Shown: piece by piece, positions 16,943 to 25,356 of the stretch
Position numbering within the stretch: position 1 is the first letter of the stretch
Layout: the number at the start of each line of letters is the position of its first letter
Origin: Bin5 sp965221345
Lineage (GTDB): Bacteria > Chloroflexota > Anaerolineae > Caldilineales > Caldilineaceae
Length of the DNA: 64,000 nucleotides
Assembly (NCBI GenBank): GCA_965221345.1
Contig: CBDCSD010000001.1
Span: 1,178,001-1,242,000, forward strand
Reading direction: 5' to 3'
Program-made: the position numbers and the translations under genes
The notes under the pieces: model-generated
Told to the model about the DNA's origin: nothing
What the model saw: only the letters and a program-made list of their open reading frames with translations
The model's database searches: none

Positions 16943-19255
16943 ATGTCTGAAGATTCTTCCTCTGTACAAGGCTCTGCAAAGGGCGTCAGGTCAGGAAGAG
17001 CCGAACGCATCCACCTTCTGTTGGCAGCAGGGGGGATTCTCCTCGTATTGGCATTAGCCGTCGCGTTGCTTCGTCTACAGCGCTTAAGCGAACTTCCACC
17101 CAGGCTCTATTATGATGAAGGGGCACATGGCGTGGATGCTCTCAGTGTCTTGCAGGGTGAGCACGCCGCCTACTTCGTCGAAAACAATGGACGCGAAGGG
17201 CTGATTGTATACGCTGTGGCCCTCTCCACGGCCCTTTTGGGGCCCTCAGTGCTGGCAATTCGCCTGCCCACCGCCTTGGCCAGCGCGGGCACGGTCTTCC
17301 TGGTCTTCTGGTTGGGGCGGTTACTCTTTGGGAAAGATGAAGAAAGCGGCAAAGCCACACCGTGGCGGGGTCTGTTGGTCGGCGGCATTGGGGCAGGTAT
17401 ATTAGCAGTCTCTCTCGGCCAGACGGTCATCGGCCGTACCGCGTTCAGGGCCAATTTCCTGCCTCTGCTTATTTCTCTCTGTTTTTCCCTGCTCTGGGTT
17501 GGGTGGAGGCAACGGTCCGGCTGGCGAATCGCGCTGGCGGGTGTGTGTGCCGGGCTGCTACCGTATACCTACATCGCGGCGCGCTTTGCCCCGTTGCTGT
17601 TCCTATTATTTGGTCTGAGCTTTTTGGTGCCCTGGGGTAGAGGCGAACACGGAGGAAAGGGGAGAGCGAAGAATGCCATCCTTCCTTACTCGTCTCGACT
17701 CTACTCTCTCATAAAGTCTGAACTGTCGTGGGCAGGTATCTTCTTAGGCGTGACCGCGCTGATGGCTGCGCCGATTCTCGTCTATTTTACTTTGCACCCT
17801 GAAGATTTCATTTTTCGCAGCAGTCAACTTTCGGTCTTCCAAACTAGTAGCAGCCAAGGAGACCCTCTGGGGGCCCTTCTGGAAAATGTGTGGGCGCATA
17901 TTCTGGTCCTTGGCTATCGCGGCGATCCGAACCTGCGTTACAACGTCCCCGGCCAATCGTTGTTGAATCCATTTGAAGCTTTCTTCTTCTGGCTGGGCGC
18001 AGCTATGTCACTGTGGCGCTGGCGGTGGCCGCAAAACCGCTTGCTGCTTCTATGGCTGGGGCTGATGCTCCTTCCCGCAATGTTGTCTAAAGATCACAAC
18101 GTCCCTAACACGCTGCGCATGATCGGCGCGACGCCGGCTATCTATCTGCTAATCGGTGTCGGCGTTTGGGAGGCGGTCCGGTTTCGTCCATTGATACTCT
18201 TCGGTCGTCTTGTAACGAATATGTTTCGCCAGGACCCATTGGAGTCTCCTGTAAAATCAAGCGCTGAGACTTCACAAATCAGGGTCGCAGATCAGTCGAG
18301 GGTGGCCATTGCCATGGGGCTCTTAGTTGGAGGCTTGATTCTGGTTCAGGGCGTACTTACTTACCGAACCTACTTCCAGAAGTGGGCGGGCGCCGCGACA
18401 AAAATCGAGCAGCTGTACTGGACGCAGTGGCAAGAGTTGACCCAGGTGGTGGACGCACAACTGTCGCCTCCGGACATCGCATATCTTATTCCCAGTTACA
18501 GATGGCATTACAGTTTCGAATACCTGGATCAGAGCGCGGCGCCGCCTCACGTAATCTACTTGGATGCGCCCAACCTGACAGAAAAGCTAGCGTCTGAACT
18601 GTCGGCTATGGAAAACGTTTCGGCTGTGAAGATAGTGGACTGGAACGATGACAGCTATTTTCACTGGTCCCACTACGAAACCGAACGCTTCATTGTTCTT
18701 CTAGGCAAATATGGACGATACCTGGGCACCGACAAGCATGCCGCCTTTCAGATCCACACCTTCGCTGATGTTGACCTGGATCGCCCGTGGACGGTCTTTG
18801 AACAAATGGAATCGCTGGAAGTCCATTACGATCGCGGCATATCGCTCCACGGGTTCGCGTTGACCCAAGCCAAAGAGCAACTGTCATCTTCGCAGCCACA
18901 GTTCGATCTGGGACAGAATCGCTTCCTGTGGTTGGCTCTGCGATGGGATACTGCGCCTGGACTGGACATTGATTATTCGATATCCCTGCGCCTGCACAAT
19001 GCTGAGGGTGGGAAGGTCTACCAGGGGGATGACGTTCTATGGAGATCGTCAGATCATGCGCCGACCAGCGGCTGGGAAGCGCAAGAACTGGTCGACACCT
19101 TGCATTTACTTGAGATTCCTGTTGAACTGCAGCCCGGGGAATATGAACTGCGGCTAGTCGTTTACGACTTCGAGACCCAACAACCGACAGTTGAGTTGGG
19201 TGTTTGGGAACCTGAGTTTGTGTTGGCGCGTCTGCTCCTTGAGGAAATTGAGTGA
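16943..19255 (+). CDS. GT39/ArnT-like membrane glycosyltransferase, array copy 2
   Basis: A 770-residue paralogue of copy 1 with the same plan: short cytoplasmic N-terminus, TM1 at about residues 24-44, Asp58-Glu59 in YYDEGAHG, multiple membrane segments to about residue 470, then a long exported C-terminal region with the SLRLHNAEGG ... LQPGEYELRLVVYDFE module. The C-terminal half is much closer to copy 3 than to copy 4 (for example GVLTYRTYFQKWAGAAT in both), whereas the N-terminal half is more distant from copy 3. This suggests recombination between array members. Start codon context gaagtaaagagattagactATG lacks a strong Shine-Dalgarno sequence. Confidence 0.86.
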   Translation: MSEDSSSVQGSAKGVRSGRAERIHLLLAAGGILLVLALAVALLRLQRLSELPPRLYYDEGAHGVDALSVLQGEHAAYFVENNGREGLIVYAVALSTALLGPSVLAIRLPTALASAGTVFLVFWLGRLLFGKDEESGKATPWRGLLVGGIGAGILAVSLGQTVIGRTAFRANFLPLLISLCFSLLWVGWRQRSGWRIALAGVCAGLLPYTYIAARFAPLLFLLFGLSFLVPWGRGEHGGKGRAKNAILPYSSRLYSLIKSELSWAGIFLGVTALMAAPILVYFTLHPEDFIFRSSQLSVFQTSSSQGDPLGALLENVWAHILVLGYRGDPNLRYNVPGQSLLNPFEAFFFWLGAAMSLWRWRWPQNRLLLLWLGLMLLPAMLSKDHNVPNTLRMIGATPAIYLLIGVGVWEAVRFRPLILFGRLVTNMFRQDPLESPVKSSAETSQIRVADQSRVAIAMGLLVGGLILVQGVLTYRTYFQKWAGAATKIEQLYWTQWQELTQVVDAQLSPPDIAYLIPSYRWHYSFEYLDQSAAPPHVIYLDAPNLTEKLASELSAMENVSAVKIVDWNDDSYFHWSHYETERFIVLLGKYGRYLGTDKHAAFQIHTFADVDLDRPWTVFEQMESLEVHYDRGISLHGFALTQAKEQLSSSQPQFDLGQNRFLWLALRWDTAPGLDIDYSISLRLHNAEGGKVYQGDDVLWRSSDHAPTSGWEAQELVDTLHLLEIPVELQPGEYELRLVVYDFETQQPTVELGVWEPEFVLARLLLEEIE

Positions 19256-19328
19256 TAGGAGGCTGTCCTTATGCAAACTAAGGTGACAGGGCGCCATAGC
19301 GGTGTGGAGAGAAGGAAAGTCGAAGAGA
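19256..19328 (+). repeat. Duplicated leader of array copies 3 and 4 (first instance)
   Basis: The segment from tccttatgcaaactaag through agggcgccat to gaaggaaagtcgaagaga is nearly identical to the one at 21639-21711. Each leads directly into ATG TCT GAA, and each includes the GGAGAGAAGGAAAG ribosome-binding region. It marks a recent duplication unit of leader plus 5' gene half. Confidence 0.85.
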
Positions 19329-21638
19329 ATGTCTGAAAAGATAACGTCGGCGCAAGGTCCAGCAGACGTTGCCGGGCCAGGAAGAACTGAGCGTCTCCTA
19401 TTCAGGTTGGTAGTTGCGGGAGTCCTACTTGTACTGGCGCTGGCAGTGGTGATGCTGCGACTTCAGCGTTTATCCGAACTACCGCCTGGGCTCAATTACG
19501 ATGAAGGGGCGCATGGCGTGGACGCCCTCCGCGTATTGCACGGAGAGCACGCTGTTTTCTTTCCCGACAATAAGGGACGCGAGGGGCTGATAGTCTATGC
19601 GATAGCCATGACAACCTCCTTGCTGGGGCGAACGATACTGGCAGTTCGGCTGCCAACGGCCCTGGCCAGCGCCGGTACGGTTTTTGCCATCTTCTGGTTG
19701 GGACAGCTGCTCTTTGGACGAGATGGGGAAACTGGGCGGGCAACACCGTGGCGAGGCTTGCTGGTCGGCAGCGTTGGGGCCGGACTGATGGCTGTTTCTC
19801 TCGCCCAGACGGTCATCGGGCGCACGGCGTTGAGGGCCAACTTCATGCTCCTTCTACTTTGTCTGTGTCTGGGCCTGCTCTGGGAAGGCTGGCGGTGTCG
19901 GAGCCGGCGGCGGGTTGCGCTGGCAGGCGTGTGCGCAGGGCTGCTGGCGTATTCCTACATTGCCGCTCGATTCACGCCTTTCCTGTTTCTGTTATTTGGT
20001 TTGAGTTTTCTGATCCCTTGGGGAAGGAGCGAATCTGAAGGCGGAAAAACTGAGAATAGTATTCTCTCACATCGCTTTTCTGTCCTCACTTCTCGCCTAC
20101 GGGCTGAGTTGCCGTGGGCAAGCATCTTTGTAGGCGTGGCAGCGCTGGTGGCTGCGCCGATCCTCATCTATTTTATCCTGAATCCAGAACATTTTCTTTC
20201 TCGTAGCAATGATGTCTGGCTGTTTCGTGACAGTCAGGGCGACCTGCAGGGAAGTCTGTTTTTGAGAAACGTGTGGGAGCATCTGTTAGTCTTTGGCTTT
20301 TATGACGACCAGGCCGCGCTATACGATTATTCTGTTCAGCCACTGATGGGCCAATGGGAAGCTTTGTTCTTCTGGCTGGGCGTGGGCATAGCCGTGTGGC
20401 GTCTGCAACAACCCGCGCATCGTCTTCTGCTTCTCTGGCTGGGACTATTATTTCTGCCGTCAGTTCTTACCAGAGATGTTGCCGTCCCCCACACTCTGCG
20501 CATGATCGGTGCTGTCCCGGCCGTATATCTGCTGGCAGGTGTCGGCGTTTGGGGGACGATCAGATTTCGCCCTCTGCTTTCTCTATTTTACGCGATGGGG
20601 ACAATGATCCGCCTTGAGAAACTGAAATCACCAGTCAAATCAATTGCAAAGACTACACAATTCAGAGTCGAAGATGAGACGAGGGCCGCCATTGCCGTGG
20701 GGATGCTGGTCGGTGGTCTGATTCTGGTTCAGGGCGTGCTCACTTACCGCACCTACTTCCAGAAGTGGGCGGGCGCCGCGACGGAAATCGAGCAGCTGTA
20801 CTGGACGCAGTGGCAAGAATTGACCCAGGTGATAAACGCGCGATCGGCCGCCGTGGACGCGGCCTATCTGATCCCAAGCCACGCGTGGCACTACAGTTTT
20901 GAATACCTGGATCAGAACGCGCCGCCAGCCCACGTAGTCTATCTTGGAGCGCCAAACCTGACAGAGAAAATCACATCCACGCTGGCTGCTGTGGAGAACG
21001 TCTCGGCGGTAAAGATTGTGGACTGGTACGATGACATTAGTCATCATGCGTTTCACTACGAAACCGAACGCCTTATTGTTCTTCTTGACAAGTATGGACG
21101 ATACCTGGGTAGCGACGAGTACGACGCATTTCAGGTTCACACCTACACCGACTTTGACCTGGGTCGTCCATGGACAATCTATGAAGAATTGGAACCGCTG
21201 GCAGTTTATTACGATCGCGGCATTACGCTCCACGGGTTCGCGTTGACCCAAGACAAAGAGCAACTGTCATCTACGCAGCCACAGTTCGATCCGGGACAGA
21301 GCCGCTCCCTGTGGGTGGCTCTGCGATGGGAAACTGCGCCCGGACTGGACATTGATTATTCGATATCTCTGCGCCTGCATAATGCAGAGGGCGGGATGGT
21401 CTACCAAGGGGATGACGTTTTATGGAGATCGACCGATAATGCGCCGACCAGCGGCTGGGAGGCACAAGAGCTGGTTGATACCTTGCATCTACTTGAAATT
21501 CCTGCCGAACTGCAGCCCGGGGAATTTGAACTGCGGTTGGTCGTCTACGACTTCGAGACGCAGCAACCGACAGTTGAGTTGGGTGTCTGGGAACCTGAGT
21601 ATGTATTGGCGCGTCTGCGGCTTGAGGAAATTGAGTGA
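19329..21638 (+). CDS. GT39/ArnT-like membrane glycosyltransferase, array copy 3
   Basis: A 769-residue tandem paralogue: TM1 about residues 24-44, Asp58-Glu59 in NYDEGAHG, an IGRTALRANFM membrane-loop block, and a C-terminal beta-sandwich ending ELGVWEPEYVLARLRLEEIE. Its N-terminal half and upstream leader are closest to copy 4, while its C-terminal half is closest to copy 2, so it appears mosaic. The start was set at the conserved ATG TCT GAA rather than an in-frame start 27 bp upstream. Probable role: transfer of a sugar from a lipid carrier on the outer face; substrates unknown. Confidence 0.86.
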   Translation: MSEKITSAQGPADVAGPGRTERLLFRLVVAGVLLVLALAVVMLRLQRLSELPPGLNYDEGAHGVDALRVLHGEHAVFFPDNKGREGLIVYAIAMTTSLLGRTILAVRLPTALASAGTVFAIFWLGQLLFGRDGETGRATPWRGLLVGSVGAGLMAVSLAQTVIGRTALRANFMLLLLCLCLGLLWEGWRCRSRRRVALAGVCAGLLAYSYIAARFTPFLFLLFGLSFLIPWGRSESEGGKTENSILSHRFSVLTSRLRAELPWASIFVGVAALVAAPILIYFILNPEHFLSRSNDVWLFRDSQGDLQGSLFLRNVWEHLLVFGFYDDQAALYDYSVQPLMGQWEALFFWLGVGIAVWRLQQPAHRLLLLWLGLLFLPSVLTRDVAVPHTLRMIGAVPAVYLLAGVGVWGTIRFRPLLSLFYAMGTMIRLEKLKSPVKSIAKTTQFRVEDETRAAIAVGMLVGGLILVQGVLTYRTYFQKWAGAATEIEQLYWTQWQELTQVINARSAAVDAAYLIPSHAWHYSFEYLDQNAPPAHVVYLGAPNLTEKITSTLAAVENVSAVKIVDWYDDISHHAFHYETERLIVLLDKYGRYLGSDEYDAFQVHTYTDFDLGRPWTIYEELEPLAVYYDRGITLHGFALTQDKEQLSSTQPQFDPGQSRSLWVALRWETAPGLDIDYSISLRLHNAEGGMVYQGDDVLWRSTDNAPTSGWEAQELVDTLHLLEIPAELQPGEFELRLVVYDFETQQPTVELGVWEPEYVLARLRLEEIE

Positions 21639-21711
21639 GAGGAGGGTGTCCTTATGCAAACTAAGTTGACAGGGCGCCATTGCGGTGTGGGGAGAAGGAA
21701 AGTCGAAGAGA
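21639..21711 (+). repeat. Duplicated leader of array copies 3 and 4 (second instance)
   Basis: Near-identical partner of 19256-19328, differing by scattered single bases (for example gggtgtcc for ggctgtcc and catt for cata). It contains the same purine-rich ribosome-binding stretch before ATG TCT GAA. Confidence 0.85.
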
Positions 21712-23964
21712 ATGTCTGAAACGATAACTTCGGCGCAAGGTCCAACAGACGTTGCCGGGCCAGGAAGAGCTGAGCGTCTCCGTCTAACGTGGGTAGCTTG
21801 GGGAATCTTACTCGTACTGGCGCTGGCAGTAGTCATGCTGCGATTTCAGCGTTTATCCGAACTACCGCCTGGGCTCAGTTATGACGAAGGGGCGCATGGC
21901 GTCGATGCTCTCAGCGTGTTGCGCGGAGAGCACGCCGCTTTCTTTCCCGAGAGTCATGGACGTGAAGGGCTGATAGTCTACGCGATAGCCCTGACGACCT
22001 CCGTGCTGGGGCGTACAATACTGGCAGTAAGGCTGCCGACGGCCTTGGCCAGCGCGGGTACTGTCTTTGCCGTCTTCTGGTTGGGACGGCTGCTCTTTGG
22101 GCGAGAATGGGATAGTGGGCGGGCAACCCCGTGGCGGGGCCTGTTGGTCGGCGGCGTAGGAGCCGGTCTGATAGCTGTTTCTCTCGCCCAGACGGTCATC
22201 GGGCGCACGGCGTTCAGGGTTAACTTCCTCCCTCTATTGCTCTGTCTGTGCCTGGGCCTGCTTTGGGAAGGCTGGCGCTGCCGGAGTTGGCAGGGGGTTG
22301 CGCTGGCAGGCGCGTGCGCCGGGCTGCTGGCGTACACTTATATTGCAGCTCGATTCGTGCCTTTCCTTTTTCTGTTCCTCGGTCTCAGCTTTCTGGTGCC
22401 TTGGGGCAGGAGCGAATATGGCGGAGAAATGAGAGGGTGGGCACTTCTCTCTCATCGTTTCTCTTCATTAACTTCTCGCCTACGGGCAGAGATGCCGTTG
22501 GCAGGCGTCTTTGTAGGGGTGGCCGGTGTAGTGGCTGCGCCGATTCTCATCTATTTTGCCCTGAATCCAGACCAATTTTTCTTGCGCAGCGACCAAGTAT
22601 CGGTTTTCCAATCCGATGGCGGTCCGGCAGGCCCTCTGTGGGCTTTGTTCATAAACGTGTGGGAGCATCTGTTGACCTTTGGCATTTACGGCGACCCGAG
22701 TTGGAGGCACAATTACTCTGGACAGCCTTTGCTGAATATATGGGAAGCATTCTTCTTCTGGATTGGCGTGGGGACGGCCGTGTGGCGATGGAAACAGCCC
22801 GCTGTCCGTCTGCTGCTTCTCTGGCTGGCGCTGTTGTTGCTACCGGCCATGCTGTCCAGAGATGAGAATGTTCCCCATTTTCTGCGAATGTTTGGCGCCA
22901 CGCCAGCCATGTTTCTGCTGACGGGTGTCGGCGTGTGGGAGACGATTCGAGTCTTGCGGGGCCGATTCTTATGGGAACGGGCCAAATGGGCGCCCCACTG
23001 GATACGCGACGGTACCAAGGCCGCCACCGTAGTGGGAGCTCTGGTCGGCGGCTTGATTCTCATTCAAGGCGCGCACACCTATCGCGACTATTTCCATTCA
23101 TGGGCGGCCGCCACAAAGAATCTTAGGGCGAACGAGATGCAGCAGTGGCAAGAGTTGGCCCAAGTAGTAAGCACGCATCCCCCCGCCGCTAACATGGCCT
23201 ATCTGATCCCAAGCTACGCGTGGCATTACAGTTTCGAATACCTACATCTAGACACTACGAAAGAGAATGCGGTCTACCTGAGTCCTATCAATCTGACGCA
23301 GAAGATCGAATTCACCCTCGCGGCTATGGACAACGTCGATTCTGTAAAGTTTGTTGACTGGGACAACGATCTTGTTGGCGGGGATGCCACTGCAGAGGAA
23401 CACTTTGTTGTGCTTCTGAGGAAGAACGGAAGATACCTGGGCACCGACGAGTACAGCAGTCTCAAAATCCACACTTTCATCGATATTGTTCTGGATCCTC
23501 CTTGGACACTCTACCGAAAACTTGAGCCACTTACAGTCCACTATGATGGCGGAATATCTCTCTACGGGATTGCCTGGGGACAGGGGGAAAAGCAACTTTC
23601 ACCGCAGCAGCCGCTCAAACCGGTCGAGGAACCCGCAATGTGGGTTGCGCTGAAATGGCAAACTGCCCCCGGATTGGATGTCGATTATTCGATTTCGCTG
23701 CGCCTGCACGATGCCGCGGGTGCCGCGGTCTACCAGAAAGATGATGTTCTTTGGAACGAGCAAGCCGAACCTACCAGCCTCTGGCTGCCAGACAAAGAAG
23801 TGGACACACTAATTTATCTCGGGATTCCGACCGATCTAGAGCCGGGCGAATACGATATGAGACTGGTCGTCTATGAATATGCAACACAGAAACCGACTGT
23901 CGAACAGGGCATCTGGGAGGCAGAGAAGACCTTGGCTAGACTGAAGGTGGGTGAACTCGAGTGA
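21712..23964 (+). CDS. GT39/ArnT-like membrane glycosyltransferase, array copy 4
   Basis: A 750-residue paralogue. N-terminal membrane half nearly matches copy 3 (VVMLRFQRLSELPPGLSYDE with Asp58-Glu59, then GREGLIVYAIALTTSVLG). The C-terminal exported half differs from copies 2 and 3 (HTYRDYFHSWAAATKNL; LHLDTTKENAVYLSPINL) and ends WEAEKTLARLKVGELE, almost the same as the isolated fragment ending at 31979. It is the last full-length array member and is followed by a 200-bp tail that is also duplicated after that fragment. Confidence 0.86.
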   Translation: MSETITSAQGPTDVAGPGRAERLRLTWVAWGILLVLALAVVMLRFQRLSELPPGLSYDEGAHGVDALSVLRGEHAAFFPESHGREGLIVYAIALTTSVLGRTILAVRLPTALASAGTVFAVFWLGRLLFGREWDSGRATPWRGLLVGGVGAGLIAVSLAQTVIGRTAFRVNFLPLLLCLCLGLLWEGWRCRSWQGVALAGACAGLLAYTYIAARFVPFLFLFLGLSFLVPWGRSEYGGEMRGWALLSHRFSSLTSRLRAEMPLAGVFVGVAGVVAAPILIYFALNPDQFFLRSDQVSVFQSDGGPAGPLWALFINVWEHLLTFGIYGDPSWRHNYSGQPLLNIWEAFFFWIGVGTAVWRWKQPAVRLLLLWLALLLLPAMLSRDENVPHFLRMFGATPAMFLLTGVGVWETIRVLRGRFLWERAKWAPHWIRDGTKAATVVGALVGGLILIQGAHTYRDYFHSWAAATKNLRANEMQQWQELAQVVSTHPPAANMAYLIPSYAWHYSFEYLHLDTTKENAVYLSPINLTQKIEFTLAAMDNVDSVKFVDWDNDLVGGDATAEEHFVVLLRKNGRYLGTDEYSSLKIHTFIDIVLDPPWTLYRKLEPLTVHYDGGISLYGIAWGQGEKQLSPQQPLKPVEEPAMWVALKWQTAPGLDVDYSISLRLHDAAGAAVYQKDDVLWNEQAEPTSLWLPDKEVDTLIYLGIPTDLEPGEYDMRLVVYEYATQKPTVEQGIWEAEKTLARLKVGELE

Positions 23965-24165
23965 GGCAAAACCATCTCCATTCGCATGGCTGAAATCATG
24001 TGGTTGAATTCGTCTCAGCCTGCGTCAGGATCGTGTTTTCAAAGGAATTAAATTGGGGTATATTGAGTAAACCAACCGCGAGCGACGTACCAACCGCGAA
24101 ACTTCCGACGTCCCTGCGGCGCGGAAACTCCAGTCCTCCCATATGCGAAAACACTGTACATCTCA
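23965..24165. repeat. Array 3' tail repeat, instance 1
   Basis: About 200 bp following copy 4 align with 31980-32182: shared runs include gcgtcaggatcgtgttttcaaaggaa, gggtatattgagtaaaccaac and gcgagcgacgtaccaac. Homology fades after gcgaaaacactgtacat, just before the IS701-like pseudogene. No gene is evident in it. Confidence 0.85.
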
Positions 24166-24208
24166 GACAATTAGGGACTTTCGCTAGGACGTCAGGATCC
24201 GGTAAGCT

Positions 24209-25182
24209 GGAGACCTGATTACAAAACAGAAGTATGTCGAATACCTTGTCAGCACGCTGCTCAACTACACCTGTGCCAATCTGGCTGAGCATCTGGGAGG
24301 GATGAGCCACGATGTCGTCAGTGATTTTCTGAAACGAGAGCGACTGACGGCCATACGTCTCTGGGAACTGGTGGCAGAACAGATCGACGATGGTCTGGAT
24401 GCGTACCTGATCACTGACGACAGTGTGCAAGACAAACGCTATTCACGGTCAATCGAGATGGTAAAACTGCAATTCAGTGGCCCTGAAGGTGGACTGGTGC
24501 GCGGCATCGGTGTTGTGAATCTGGTTCACAGCAGTGGTGAAGATGGCGACTGTTATCCGATTGATTGCCGCATCTACGCCAAAGAAGTAGATGGGAAGTC
24601 TAAGAACGACCATTTTCAAGCGATGCTGCTGCGCGCGGTTGGCGACAAACAGATTCAGGCCAAGACAGTGCTGTTAGACAGTTGGTATGGCTCTTGGCAG
24701 AACTTGAAGCTGGTTCACCGTCTGGGATTGACCTTCTCACCACTCGCAAATCCAATCGCCTGGTCAGTCTGAGCGCAGCAGAGGGCTACATCCATCTTGA
24801 TGCGATCGATTGGACCTACGAACGGCTCAAGCATGGCATCACTGTCAAGCTCAAGAAAGTGCCCTTCAAAGTGAGATTGTTCAAGGTAGTTGCCCGAAAC
24901 TTCGACATTGACTGGGGCATCACCAATGAGCCAGATGAGACCGCGCTCACGCAAGTCGCGCAGATTGCAAACGCGTTCCGTTGGCAGAGTGAAGAATTTC
25001 ACCGCGCATTGAAGCAACTGACAGGCTCCGCCAAATGCCAATGCCGCTAAGCGCGTTCGCAGCGCAATCTTCTCGCTTGTTGTTACCATGCTTGGCTCTC
25101 GCTGAAGGTCCACGCTACCTTGCCCAACAAAACCATCTATCGCATGCATACTGACCTCTTCAGCGATTATCTGCGAAACTAA
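24209..25182 (+). pseudogene. IS701-family-like transposase, inactivated
   Basis: The translation shows a typical IS701-like DDE transposase: TKQKYVEYLVSTLLNYTCANL, LITDDSVQDKRYSRSIE (first Asp), LVRGIGVVNLVHSSGEDGD, AKTVLLDSWYGSW (second Asp), then SNRLVSLSAAEGYIHLDAID, DIDWGITNEPDE, FRWQSEEFHRALKQLTG and KCQCR. Two lesions are visible. About one base is missing near 24738, within the segment between LVHRLGL and TTRKSNRL, shifting the frame. A TAA at 25048-25050 interrupts KCQCR-ARSQRN. Homology continues in frame to FSDYLRN and TAA at 25180-25182. No valid start codon is seen. It lies immediately after the array tail repeat. Confidence 0.85.
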
Positions 25183-25250
25183 CTTCGCAGACCTACTATC
25201 CCGGCTTTCCAGCCAGCTCCGCGAAAGTCCTATGAAGAATTTTGGTTGCA

Positions 25251-25312
25251 GAGCTACTATTCTACCAGCTTGGTAAGGTGCTCACTTCCTCCGAATTCAG
25301 GTCAATTAGGAA
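25251..25312. repeat. Short dispersed repeat shared with 31475-31527
   Basis: The stretch ctattctaccagcttggtaaggtgctc...ctccgaattcaggtcaatta corresponds to ctattctaccagcttgattaggcgctc...ctccgaaatcagggtaata upstream of the isolated glycosyltransferase fragment. It lies 45 bp before the 825-residue membrane protein gene. The origin is unknown; it may mark a duplicated segment boundary. Confidence 0.6.
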
Positions 25313-25356
25313 TCGCATTGAGTACGCACTGTAGTGGGAAGAACTAAGACATTTCC

